Below, in pieces: positions 44,829 to 53,309 of a stretch of DNA of 64,000 nucleotides; the first letter of the stretch is position 1; each line of letters begins with the position of its first letter. Both the position numbers and the translations under genes were made by a program. The notes beneath the pieces were generated by a model that was given only the letters and a program-made list of their open reading frames with translations, was not told the origin of the DNA and did no database searches. Where the stretch lies: positions 2,108,001-2,172,000 of the forward strand of contig NZ_JALLPK010000001.1 in NCBI RefSeq assembly GCF_023276375.1, written 5' to 3'. The stretch is from Halocatena marina. Its GTDB lineage: Archaea > Halobacteriota > Halobacteria > Halobacteriales > Haloarculaceae.

Positions 44829-45260
44829 ATGGGAACGAACACAGCACTTGGAACACAAGGGCCGGCATCGTTGATTCTTATTCGACTTTTAGTAGGAGGC
44901 GTATTTCTCTCCGAAGGAGTTCAAAAGCTCATTTTTCCAGGGGTTCTTGGAGCTGAACGCTTTGCCCACCTTGGATTTCCCGTTCCGGGACTCACCGCCA
45001 CAGCCATTGGCACGATCGAAATTGTCGCAGGCGCGGCAGTTCTCCTGGGATTGGCGACACGTCTAGCCGCGCTCTTTCTGTTAGTGATCGCAATTGTTGC
45101 GATCATTACAACGAAAGTCCCGATTTTACTGGGACACAGCGTTTGGGTTTTCCCACTCGAGGAGAGTAATCGCTACGGTATGTGGGCGTTTCTCCACGCA
45201 TGGCGCGGAGATATCGCAATGTTGCTCGGCTCACTCTACTTGCTCATTGCCATCGACTAA
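44829..45260 (+). CDS. DoxX family membrane protein
   Basis: A 143-residue protein with four hydrophobic segments in the DoxX pattern: LIRLLVGGVFLSEGVQKLIF, then the FAHLGFPVPG loop, EIVAGAAVLLGLATRLAALF and a last helix after HAWRGDIAMLLG. DoxX proteins are widespread and of mixed roles, including thiosulfate:quinone oxidoreductase subunits and redox membrane complexes. No partner gene is adjacent, so the role is open. Confidence 0.88.
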   Translation: MGTNTALGTQGPASLILIRLLVGGVFLSEGVQKLIFPGVLGAERFAHLGFPVPGLTATAIGTIEIVAGAAVLLGLATRLAALFLLVIAIVAIITTKVPILLGHSVWVFPLEESNRYGMWAFLHAWRGDIAMLLGSLYLLIAID

Positions 45261-45511
45261 GACACAGGAAGATAACCGAGAGTCGTCATTGCGATACAAT
45301 ATTGTCTCAATCGCGGAGTTCCAAGATGTTCTGGCTGTTTTATTTTTCTCGCGCGGGCGCGCGAATGACGCGCTGACAAGCTGTAGCAAAAGTAAGGAGA
45401 ATGGTCTATCCGACCTGAATAGAATAACACCTTTGACGATACACAACATGTGACATTATAACATGATTCGACAGGTAAATATACTAGCGATTCAAATGGA
45501 GCCACTCCGCC

Positions 45512-45727
45512 ATGACGACAGAGCCTTCCCCTACAGCGGACCGCCCTGATCCGGAATTGATGATCGTTTGTGAATCATCAACCGGTCGAACGATACTTGG
45601 TCCAGATCCAGTCGCCTTCCAACGATGGGAACAACAGCGAGACGCCTCCAAAGCGAATCCCGAAGACGACGGGACCAAACGGACGCAGAAGGACGGGAAA
45701 ACAGATGTACGGGAGGATGATGCGTGA
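45512..45727 (+). CDS. Small hydrophilic protein, unknown
   Basis: A 71-residue, highly charged protein. Residues 12-43 look folded (DPELMIVCESSTGRTILGPD, then VAFQRWEQQ); the rest is a Lys/Asp-rich tail. An AAATATACT box at 45477-45486 lies about 30 bases before the ATG, fitting a leaderless promoter. No family is recognised. Confidence 0.5.
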   Translation: MTTEPSPTADRPDPELMIVCESSTGRTILGPDPVAFQRWEQQRDASKANPEDDGTKRTQKDGKTDVREDDA

Positions 45728-46018
45728 GAGTCCATGTCGAAGAATCACTATACAGTACTCATTCAGGACGTGCGTCGATCCAGCGGACCGCAACCGATCT
45801 CCTGTGCGTGATTAGATCGTAACGACTGATCACCAATACGTTCAGCATACGATTTCTCACTCGTGTTCGAGACAAATGAAACAGTCTCAAACGAGAGCAG
45901 CTGTGCTTTGGCAACTCAGACGGCACAGTACATCGTCGTGTTGACAGCGACCGACACGTGTAACGATTCCAAAGTAGTGATACAGCGTTTCTTATCCGAC
46001 TGTCCTACTTTCGACACT

Positions 46019-46867
46019 CTACCCGTAAAATCCGTTTCGAGCAGCACCACCGGCACGAAGCATCGCAACGGACGCATCGAACGCCTCGCGGTAGGTATCA
46101 GCGCTCACACTTGTTGTCCGACCGCCAGTCCGTTCGACGCCCGGCACGCCGCCAGCACGGAAAGCGTGGTTCGTTGCTGACCATTCGGCCTCAATAGTGA
46201 TATGTTCTGCTGTCGTCGTCGACTGATCGAATCCACCATCCGCTGCGCGTTGGAGCGCTCGGGTTGCTGCCTCGCGAATTGCTGCTCTCGATGTTACGGG
46301 AGAGAGACACTCTGCTGAAAATCGATCGACCCCCTGCTTTACTACTGCTGTCTCGACGCTTTCTCCAAGTTCATCAGTTGCCTCGTCTGCCGTTTTATCA
46401 TCGCCAGTAACGAGACCGACCGGTACACCGAAATGAGCCGCAAGAGCAGCGTTCCAACCGAGCTCACCGACTTCTCGTCCGTCGACTAGCAGTCGAATCA
46501 GTTCGTGCCCGTAAAATGTGTGGTTGAGGACTGCACCCGATGTGCCAGCCTTGGCGTGGTAGCCAACAAAAAACGCTACGTTGTGATCGGACGAGAGGCC
46601 CTGCATCATCGAGCGAGGTTTCGTCCGTCCGCGGATCAAGCGGGCCCGATCGTCAAGCCGCGATCGATCGAGATTCCGCATACCCGAGTGTGAGTCGTTG
46701 ACCAGCACCTCACTCGCGCCACCATCATACGCCCCCTCGATGGCTGCGTTCACATCACCGTGGAGAAGCTCGGTTCCGCGCTCGTACTCACGCTCACCGC
46801 TCACAACGTCTTCCGGCGTTGTGATACCCGTGATTCCTTCCATGTCTGCGGAAATGAATACCTTCAC
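46019..46867 (-). CDS. M55 family D-aminopeptidase (DppA-like)
   Basis: A 282-residue zinc peptidase. The metal ligands of Bacillus DppA can be placed: Asp8 and Glu10 in ISADMEGITG, His60 in NDSHSGMRN, His104 in VGYHAKAG, and a Glu in GELGWNA near 135. DppA releases N-terminal D-amino acids such as D-Ala from peptides. It forms a ring-shaped decamer in bacteria. Here it lies near an NlpC/P60 endopeptidase and an M14 hydrolase (48-50.2 kb). No signal peptide is seen, so it acts in the cytoplasm. Confidence 0.92.
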   Translation of the reverse strand: MKVFISADMEGITGITTPEDVVSGEREYERGTELLHGDVNAAIEGAYDGGASEVLVNDSHSGMRNLDRSRLDDRARLIRGRTKPRSMMQGLSSDHNVAFFVGYHAKAGTSGAVLNHTFYGHELIRLLVDGREVGELGWNAALAAHFGVPVGLVTGDDKTADEATDELGESVETAVVKQGVDRFSAECLSPVTSRAAIREAATRALQRAADGGFDQSTTTAEHITIEAEWSATNHAFRAGGVPGVERTGGRTTSVSADTYREAFDASVAMLRAGGAARNGFYG

Positions 46868-47108
46868 GAAACCACCGTTCGGTGAGGATCAATAAAGCAT
46901 TTCACCCGGATTCGATTAGGGAGTTGCTCCAGCGCGCTCGTTTCCCATTAGAAGTGAAGAAGTGCGTCTAGGTCATTAACGCTATAATATCGGCGATCGC
47001 ACGGTGTTTTTCCCAGTACTCGACCGTGAACGACCAGCAGCAACAAAGCTAGCAACCAAGAGCATCTGAAAATTCAGTGCGTTCGAGAAAGAACAGGCGG
47101 TCATATCG

Positions 47109-47849
47109 TCAGTGGCGTGTATAGCGCTGTTTCATCTCATCAAGAATAGTGTTCAGTATTTTCTGCTCACCAACACGGAGATGTTCGAGCAATGTTGGCC
47201 CAGTGACACCGAGCGATTCAGCGATCTGCGTCGCAGATACGTCCCGTGGCCACTGATAGTAACCCTTTGCCTGTGCTTCAAACAGACTTTCGCGCTGTCT
47301 GGTTGATAGGCCCGAGTACATTTTATCGACGTTATCTGCGAACTCGACTTCATCTTTGGGATCAACCTCGTGAATCGCTTCGACCTCTACATCAAACTCG
47401 TCTGCCATCTGGTTCAGCACACAACTGAGAATATCGGAACGCACGAGCACAGTCCAGTATTCCTGACCACCGGTGATGTGAACAGGTTCGATCGGCATGA
47501 ACTCGGAATTAACGATCTGAGGAACGATACTACTATCGCGTTGGTAAGTAACCACAACGCGGGCACGATCGAACGAACGCTTGAGCACCGCAATGTTGTT
47601 TACCACGCTGTGGGTGGCGATCGTCTCGATGAACGCATCGATCGTTGCATCACCTTCTGAAACAAGAATGAAATCACCCTTGATCTCCTCTTTCGTTGGA
47701 TAGAGAGATTTTTCGATAATATGGGTTCCTGGATGAGCTTCCGTGGCTGCGAGCGTCCAACACCCCGGATGCTGGAGTTCCAGTTTCACCTGCTTGTACA
47801 GTGTCCCTTCTTCTTCTGAACTTGACTGACAGACACGGGTTATACTCAT
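47109..47849 (-). CDS. Bacterio-opsin activator-type HTH regulator
   Basis: A 246-residue regulator. The C-terminal 55 residues are an HTH-10 (bat-type) domain: GLSTRQRESLFEAQAKGYYQ followed by VSATQIAESLGVTGPTLLEH. The N-terminal 180 residues form the associated sensor region of unknown ligand. Two ATGs (47849 and 47861) are possible starts. Located between the M55 peptidase and NlpC/P60 genes on the same strand, it may control them. Confidence 0.84.
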   Translation of the reverse strand: MSITRVCQSSSEEEGTLYKQVKLELQHPGCWTLAATEAHPGTHIIEKSLYPTKEEIKGDFILVSEGDATIDAFIETIATHSVVNNIAVLKRSFDRARVVVTYQRDSSIVPQIVNSEFMPIEPVHITGGQEYWTVLVRSDILSCVLNQMADEFDVEVEAIHEVDPKDEVEFADNVDKMYSGLSTRQRESLFEAQAKGYYQWPRDVSATQIAESLGVTGPTLLEHLRVGEQKILNTILDEMKQRYTRH

Positions 47850-48006
47850 ATGACAATTCATTCAAAGTAATCATTCACTAAATAGTTACTCATTAAACAC
47901 ACAATTATTTAGTATTAAAATGTACATGTATGAACATATATTGGCAAGCTCAATCCAGTCAACAAGCGGTGATCGGAGGCCACCCCGATCCGTGATCGGC
48001 ACCGCG

Positions 48007-49038
48007 TCAATCCAGGATCCGCTTTGCCATCTCGAACTTCCGATCGGTAGCTGTATGATGGGTTGGCTGTTGCTGGTCCGGTTCATGGATCAGATCACGG
48101 TCCAGATTTGCGTCCGGATCGGGGGACGCGGTAACGACAGCCCCCACAGTTCCGTCGGCGTGGATGTAGTCGCTACCACCGAGACTGAGAGCGACGTGTC
48201 CGGGGAAAAAGAGGAGATCCCCCGGTTGGAGGTTTTCGTAGGAGACGGAGACGCCCAACCGGCGCTGTTGGTCTGCATCGCGCGGGAGTGTGAGACCGGC
48301 CAGTCGGTAGGCCATCCACACGAGCCCAGAACAATCGATACCGTCGGTCGTCATCCCACCCCAGCGATACGGCGTTCCGAGATAGCGCGTTGCGTTCGTT
48401 ACGACTGCTTGAGCCGTCAGACCGGAATCAGCGTCGGAGACCATCGCCGCATTCGTTAGACTCGACACCACAGCGTCTTCGAGTCGGACGTTCGTTCCGG
48501 TGCGAAATTCGATCACGGGATGAGAATCCACGTCCCGGACGTGACACTCGGTTCCTGCATATACGGTCTCTACTCCGTCGACTAGATCAGGTACATCAGC
48601 AGTGAGAACGTGATCGAACGCCCCATCGACAGGAGCAACGAGATACTCGGATCGAACCCAGCCAAGGTAAGCATCCGGTGTCCTGACCCGGGTCCACGCT
48701 CCTTCTGTGTCGAACGCCGTGACAGATGCCCCATAGAGGATTTCGGTGATGCGTTCTGCATCCGATTCTGACTCCCCACGGACAGGAGCGACCCCAACAG
48801 TAACTGTTCTCTCACGTGCGTGTTCTTCGATGACATCGATATTGGTCTCGACCATCTCGGTGGCGTTCCCTACAGAGCTCACTACTCGATCTCGGAGCTG
48901 AGCGCTCTGAACACGGCCAGACACGGCTATTCCAGTCTCAGTCTGTCGAGCAGCGAGATCGAAGCACACCACACGCTCGTCCGGAGCGTACCTCGTTTCA
49001 CACCGTCCGAGTGCACACATAACTGTGGGAAGAGTCAT
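48007..49038 (-). CDS. NlpC/P60 endopeptidase with SH3b-like domains (YkfC-like)
   Basis: A 343-residue protein. An SH3b-like region lies at about 80-145 (VAPVRGESESDAERITEILY, then VRTPDAYLGWVRSEYL), and a second may follow. The C-terminal NlpC/P60 domain has the catalytic Cys in DCSGLVWMAYRLAG, the His in FFPGHVALSLG and a third polar site in YIHADGTVG. Bacterial YkfC, with the same order, cleaves L-Ala-gamma-D-Glu bonds in murein peptides. No export signal is evident. ATGs at 49038 and 49020 are both plausible starts. Confidence 0.87.
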   Translation of the reverse strand: MTLPTVMCALGRCETRYAPDERVVCFDLAARQTETGIAVSGRVQSAQLRDRVVSSVGNATEMVETNIDVIEEHARERTVTVGVAPVRGESESDAERITEILYGASVTAFDTEGAWTRVRTPDAYLGWVRSEYLVAPVDGAFDHVLTADVPDLVDGVETVYAGTECHVRDVDSHPVIEFRTGTNVRLEDAVVSSLTNAAMVSDADSGLTAQAVVTNATRYLGTPYRWGGMTTDGIDCSGLVWMAYRLAGLTLPRDADQQRRLGVSVSYENLQPGDLLFFPGHVALSLGGSDYIHADGTVGAVVTASPDPDANLDRDLIHEPDQQQPTHHTATDRKFEMAKRILD

Positions 49039-49110
49039 ACAAGTCACAATCACGACATCACGAAAAGGATTTCGTCGTCATAGATCGTGGGAGAAAGCAC
49101 CGGGTGAAGC

Positions 49111-50205
49111 ATGAGAAAGAGTAACGATACCACGTTTCGACATGATGGTATGCAGATCGGTACCGCCAAAGCACACGCCGGACAGCTCACTGAGGGATGG
49201 TTCGACGCCACCGAGTTGCCGACTGGTTCGACCGAGCGGCTCCCGGTTCTCATCGCCGATGGGGTTGAAGACGGTCCGACGCTGTGGATCACTGGTTCGA
49301 TCCACGGCAACGAAGTCACAGGACTCGCGGCCGCACAAGACGTGATGACGGAGACATTGGCTGAGCGTCTGGCCGGTACTGTGGTCTGTCTCCCAAACCT
49401 GAATCCAGCTGGACTCCGCCGGACTGCTCGGACATCGTACTATCACGACGACGATCCGAACAGATACTTTCCGGAGTCAACAGAGACAACTGGACAAGCA
49501 CGCGTGCAAGAACGAATCAACGAACGACTCTTCGAACAGATCGAAGACACTGCTGATGCGGTCGTATCGCTTCACACCGCTGGTGTGGATTCGCTGCCGT
49601 TTTCGATCATCGAACGCGTCCACTACGGTGAGTTCCGCACCGAATCTGAGGCACGGGAGCTGGCAGCGACGGTGCAACGACTCGCCGACGCCTTCGGATT
49701 GCCAACCGTGCTCGAATTTGAAGCAGAGGATCACGAGACGCGCCGGCTCCACCGATCGCTCGGAGCCGCGACATTGAATGTCGCGGGAATACCGACGTTC
49801 ACTCCAGAACTCGGGAGCCACACCGTCGTTCAGGAACGACCCCGCGAAAGCGCCGTCGTTGGACTCCGTAATGTAATGTGCGAACTCGGTTTGCTTGATG
49901 AATCAGACAGAAAGCCGAACGCGCTTGCTCCAGATTCTCCGGTACCGTTTCCTGTGAGGCGAGCTGACCACCCAGCAACGGAGACGGCCGGAATTGTCCG
50001 ACATCTCGTCGATACCGGAGACGTAATCGAGGCAGACGAACCCGTCGCAGAGATCGTCACCCCACACGGCACCCGAAAAACGACGATCCACTCTGACCAC
50101 GCAGGCTACGTGCTCGCTCGCCGAAACGGTGTGGCCGTCTACGAAAACGATTCTCTCCTGAGTATGGCTGTTCGAGACACGGGAGACACCGTGGTGGCTC
50201 GATGA
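49111..50205 (+). CDS. M14-type succinylglutamate desuccinylase/aspartoacylase-like hydrolase
   Basis: A 364-residue cytoplasmic zinc hydrolase. The zinc motif ITGSIHGNEVTGLAAAQ and the later His in VVSLHTAG mark the M14 AstE/AspA branch. CLPNLNPAGLRRTART and a DDDPNRYFP segment give the substrate-carboxylate Arg/Asn. The C-terminal 90 residues form a beta-rich lipoyl-like fold (GIVRHLVDTGDVIEADEPVA). The bacterial murein-tripeptide amidase MpaA belongs to the same peptidase family. It is divergent from the NlpC/P60 gene with 57-72 bases between. The ATG at 49111 has GGTGA upstream. Confidence 0.87.
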   Translation: MRKSNDTTFRHDGMQIGTAKAHAGQLTEGWFDATELPTGSTERLPVLIADGVEDGPTLWITGSIHGNEVTGLAAAQDVMTETLAERLAGTVVCLPNLNPAGLRRTARTSYYHDDDPNRYFPESTETTGQARVQERINERLFEQIEDTADAVVSLHTAGVDSLPFSIIERVHYGEFRTESEARELAATVQRLADAFGLPTVLEFEAEDHETRRLHRSLGAATLNVAGIPTFTPELGSHTVVQERPRESAVVGLRNVMCELGLLDESDRKPNALAPDSPVPFPVRRADHPATETAGIVRHLVDTGDVIEADEPVAEIVTPHGTRKTTIHSDHAGYVLARRNGVAVYENDSLLSMAVRDTGDTVVAR

Positions 50206-50426
50206 AGTAGTACTGCCACTCAAAGCACGGTAGGATCGAGCTGAGCGTACGAGAGTAAAATTCTCGCCGACATTGGAATTACAAAAGATATTTATCATCA
50301 CCAATATCACGTCCGAGCAGTGATTCATCAACGTCTCATTTCGCCGAGCCCGAGGTTCGTGGACCACCCGAGTGCGGCTATTCGACAGCGTGTGATACCG
50401 AATAACGGTCGTGTTACTAAAACAGA

Positions 50427-50434
50427 ATTTATAA
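50427..50434 (+). promoter_or_regulatory. TATA box of the GT2 gene
   Basis: TTTATAAC-type sequence lies about 20 bases before the GTG at 50450. It favours a leaderless start near that GTG over the upstream TTG at 50441. Confidence 0.45.
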
Positions 50435-50449
50435 CGACTATTGGTACAC

Positions 50450-51727
50450 GTGTCATCTAATAGTGACGTTTTTCGAGAAGATGTTGTTCGTTCTGACGGT
50501 GAATCGTCACTCGAAGTCATCGGGAGAGATGGCGAAATAGATGGAGACACAACGAGCAACGAGGAGAGCACAGCTGAGGAAACGAACGCAGTCCTCCTGT
50601 CCGCAGACAGCGACCAAGTGCCGACGATAAGCATCATCATTCCCACGCTGAACGAAGAACAGGGGATTGGTGAGTGTATCACTCGCATTGAGCGCGCGCT
50701 CTGTGAGTTAGAAATCACGGGTGAGATCATCGTCAGCGATAGTTCGACGGACCGAACACCAGACATCGCACGAGAACGAGGGGCGATCATCGTCGAACCG
50801 GATGCTCCGGGGTACGGCTATGCGTACCGGTACGCGTTCGAGCACGCTCGCGGAGCGTACATCGCGATCGGAGACGGCGATACGACCTACGATTTCGAGG
50901 AACTCCCACGGCTCTATCGGCTCGTCGAATCGGGACCGGCCGATATGGCAGTGGGAAGTCGACTCGCCGGAACGATCGAACCGGGGGCGATGCCGTTGTT
51001 GCACCGATACATCGGCAATCCGTTGCTCACGAAATTCCTGAACGTATTCTATGGGGCCGGAGTGTCTGATGCTCACAGTGGAATGCGTGTGTTCTCGCGG
51101 TCGATGCTCGAACAGCTCGAATTCTCGACCGACGGGATGGAGTTTGCGAGCGAGATGATCATGGAAGCTGGCGAGCATGGGTTACGAATCGACGAGCGGC
51201 CAATCACGTACCACCCACGGACTGGTGATGCGACGATAGACAGCTTCCGTGACGGCTGGCGGCACGTGCGGTTCATGCTCGTGAACGCCCCTGGGTATCT
51301 GTTTTCGGTGCCCGGTCTCGTGATGGGAGCAATCGGGCTGTTCGTCATGGCACTCGCGTACTCTCCGATCACCATCTTCGGTCAGCCGTTCGGTATCCAC
51401 TCGCTGGTTGCCGGGAGTCTGCTGACGCTGATCGGCTATCAGGTTGTGAGCCTCGGTGCGTTCACTGCTGTGGCTGGTGATCCGATCCAAACACCGAACG
51501 ATCCGATCACGAAGTGGATCGTCGGTCACGTCCGACTCGAACAAGGCGCGTCGGTCGGTCTTGTCGTGTTCGTGGCAGGAGTCGCTTATTCATCGTATCT
51601 GGCCTACGAGTGGATCACGACATCAAATCTCCCATTCCCAATGAGTAGTATCGTCGCGCTCACAGCGATTGTACTCGGTCTCCAGATCATCTTCGGATCG
51701 TTCTTTCTGAGTGCGATTGCAGAGTGA
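50450..51727 (+). CDS. Family 2 glycosyltransferase with C-terminal membrane domain
   Basis: A 425-residue protein. After an acidic 55-residue leader, the GT-A domain has ISIIIPTLNEEQGIGECI, VSDSSTDRTPDIA and the DxD-like IGDGDTTYDF, then MAVGSRLAG and SGMRVFSR. Four hydrophobic segments follow from about residue 285. This is the layout of dolichyl-phosphate sugar transferases that load a lipid-carried sugar. With the GT4 and flippase genes nearby it suggests a surface-glycan or N-glycan locus. The start is either GTG (50450) or TTG (50441). Confidence 0.87.
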   Translation: MSSNSDVFREDVVRSDGESSLEVIGRDGEIDGDTTSNEESTAEETNAVLLSADSDQVPTISIIIPTLNEEQGIGECITRIERALCELEITGEIIVSDSSTDRTPDIARERGAIIVEPDAPGYGYAYRYAFEHARGAYIAIGDGDTTYDFEELPRLYRLVESGPADMAVGSRLAGTIEPGAMPLLHRYIGNPLLTKFLNVFYGAGVSDAHSGMRVFSRSMLEQLEFSTDGMEFASEMIMEAGEHGLRIDERPITYHPRTGDATIDSFRDGWRHVRFMLVNAPGYLFSVPGLVMGAIGLFVMALAYSPITIFGQPFGIHSLVAGSLLTLIGYQVVSLGAFTAVAGDPIQTPNDPITKWIVGHVRLEQGASVGLVVFVAGVAYSSYLAYEWITTSNLPFPMSSIVALTAIVLGLQIIFGSFFLSAIAE

Positions 51728-51747
51728 ACAGACAGTTGACACAAGTA

Positions 51748-52881
51748 CTACGCGTGGGATGAGGAATCGATCACGCGCTGGTAGATTTGCTCGGCGCGGT
51801 CGGTAATTCGGTTCCAGTCGTAGCGCTCTGCAAGCGTGGTCGGATCGGACGGTGGTTGGTCACCGTCGAGAACCCGCTCCAAGCGGTGGGCAACTGCCTC
51901 GGCGGTCGGGGAGACGAGAAAGCCGCCGTCACCGACGACCTCACTGGCGGCTGAGTGTGGGTGATCGGCTGCAATGACGACACAACCGGCGGCCATCGCC
52001 TCAGCGACAGTGATACCGAACCCCTCCCGTGTCGAGGGAGAGACGAACACCCGTGCGGCGTTCATGTATCCGAGCATCTCTTCGCGCTCGAGAAAACCGA
52101 GAAAAGAGATCTGATCACGACACGAGAGATCATCGGCGTGACGTTCGAGTGCATCTCGACGGGGACCCTCACCGATAATCCCGAGTGAACAGTCGGGGGG
52201 TGCGATCGAATCGAAGGCCTTGATCAAGATTTCGACGTTTTTTTCGGCGATGAGTCGTCCCACGAACAGAACATCGAAGCCGTCCTCTGCTTCCTGTACC
52301 GATCGAATTCGATCGACATCGATCCCGTTCGGAACGATGTCGATACGATCTCGCACAGGACCGATAGCGGCTAACCGATCTGCGGTGACACCCGAAACGG
52401 CGATCGGGTGTTGGGGTGTCTTCGCCGTGAGTCGCTCTATTAATCTGCCACACGGCCCGAGCAGCCCGAGATACTCATTCCAGTAGGATCCCCACACTTC
52501 GTGCCACGTCGTGATGAGTGGCGTAGCTGTCCGTATTGCGCTCGCCTTGGCGGCGAGAACGGGGAAGTACGGAAACACAGAAGCGACGACAAGGTCGTGG
52601 TCGTCGAGCGCACGATGGAGCACGAAAAGCAGATCCTTCGAGAATTCAATCGCCTCCGTGATCGAACGACGGTCACCCACGTACAGGTCCCGCGCCGGAC
52701 TCACCGCCCGAAGCGTCACACCCTCGTGAACGGTATTCTTGGGACCGTCCCAGAAATGTCGTCCGTAGATCGTCACCTCGTGACCACGGGCAGCGAGCCG
52801 AGTACTGATCTCGTAGATCCGCTTTTCCGCGCCGCCCGTGACGAACGGGTACACGACATTCGAGACGAAAGCGACATTCAT
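51748..52881 (-). CDS. Family 4 glycosyltransferase
   Basis: A 377-residue GT-B enzyme. The N-terminal MNVAFVSNVVYPFVTGGAEK has the GGAE acceptor-side motif. The C-terminal half has VPNGIDVDRI, DVLFVGRLIAEKNVEILI and the sugar-nucleotide EX7E-type motif in SPSTREGFGITVAEAMAAG. It would add a sugar to a lipid-linked or surface glycan. The ATG at 52879-52881 is chosen as the family start. It converges with the GT2 gene, stops 20 bases apart. Confidence 0.92.
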   Translation of the reverse strand: MNVAFVSNVVYPFVTGGAEKRIYEISTRLAARGHEVTIYGRHFWDGPKNTVHEGVTLRAVSPARDLYVGDRRSITEAIEFSKDLLFVLHRALDDHDLVVASVFPYFPVLAAKASAIRTATPLITTWHEVWGSYWNEYLGLLGPCGRLIERLTAKTPQHPIAVSGVTADRLAAIGPVRDRIDIVPNGIDVDRIRSVQEAEDGFDVLFVGRLIAEKNVEILIKAFDSIAPPDCSLGIIGEGPRRDALERHADDLSCRDQISFLGFLEREEMLGYMNAARVFVSPSTREGFGITVAEAMAAGCVVIAADHPHSAASEVVGDGGFLVSPTAEAVAHRLERVLDGDQPPSDPTTLAERYDWNRITDRAEQIYQRVIDSSSHA

Positions 52882-53048
52882 GTGATGGTATCTGATTTCA
52901 CGAGGGATAGCACACAGAACGCTGTTTCGATACGGAACGACCAATCAAGAGAGATAACTAGTTGGAAATTGTTAGAAAATAAAACGATGAAGAACGAGAG
53001 TAAGACAACGGTTATATTATACGTTGGTGCCACCCAATCGACAAAAGA

Positions 53049-53297
53049 ATGAAGCCATCTACATCGACGCAGGAGTATACAACCGTCCAATTACCGACAA
53101 AGAGTGTTGCTGTACTGGAAGAACGCGTTCGATCGACCGAATTTGACTCCGTCTCCGCCTATCTCACGTTTCTCATCGACGAACTCGCACACCAGACAGA
53201 CAATAGCGACGACGCTCCTGACAGCCAGCAGGCCAAGGGAATGGACGATGAAGCGATCGAGCAACGCCTTCGATCGCTTGGCTACCTGGACAACTGA
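53049..53297 (+). CDS. Small RHH-like protein upstream of the flippase
   Basis: An 82-residue protein. The strand-helix start (YTTVQLPTKSVAVLEERVRS then FDSVSAYLTFLIDEL) is like a ribbon-helix-helix. An Asp/Gln-rich linker leads to the end EAIEQRLRSLGYLDN, a motif also seen at the C-terminus of many sulfatases. The flippase starts 12 bases after its stop, so the two are co-transcribed. It may regulate or partner the glycan locus; this is inferred only from position. Confidence 0.68.
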   Translation: MKPSTSTQEYTTVQLPTKSVAVLEERVRSTEFDSVSAYLTFLIDELAHQTDNSDDAPDSQQAKGMDDEAIEQRLRSLGYLDN

Positions 53298-53309
53298 CAC
53301 AGTATTAGC

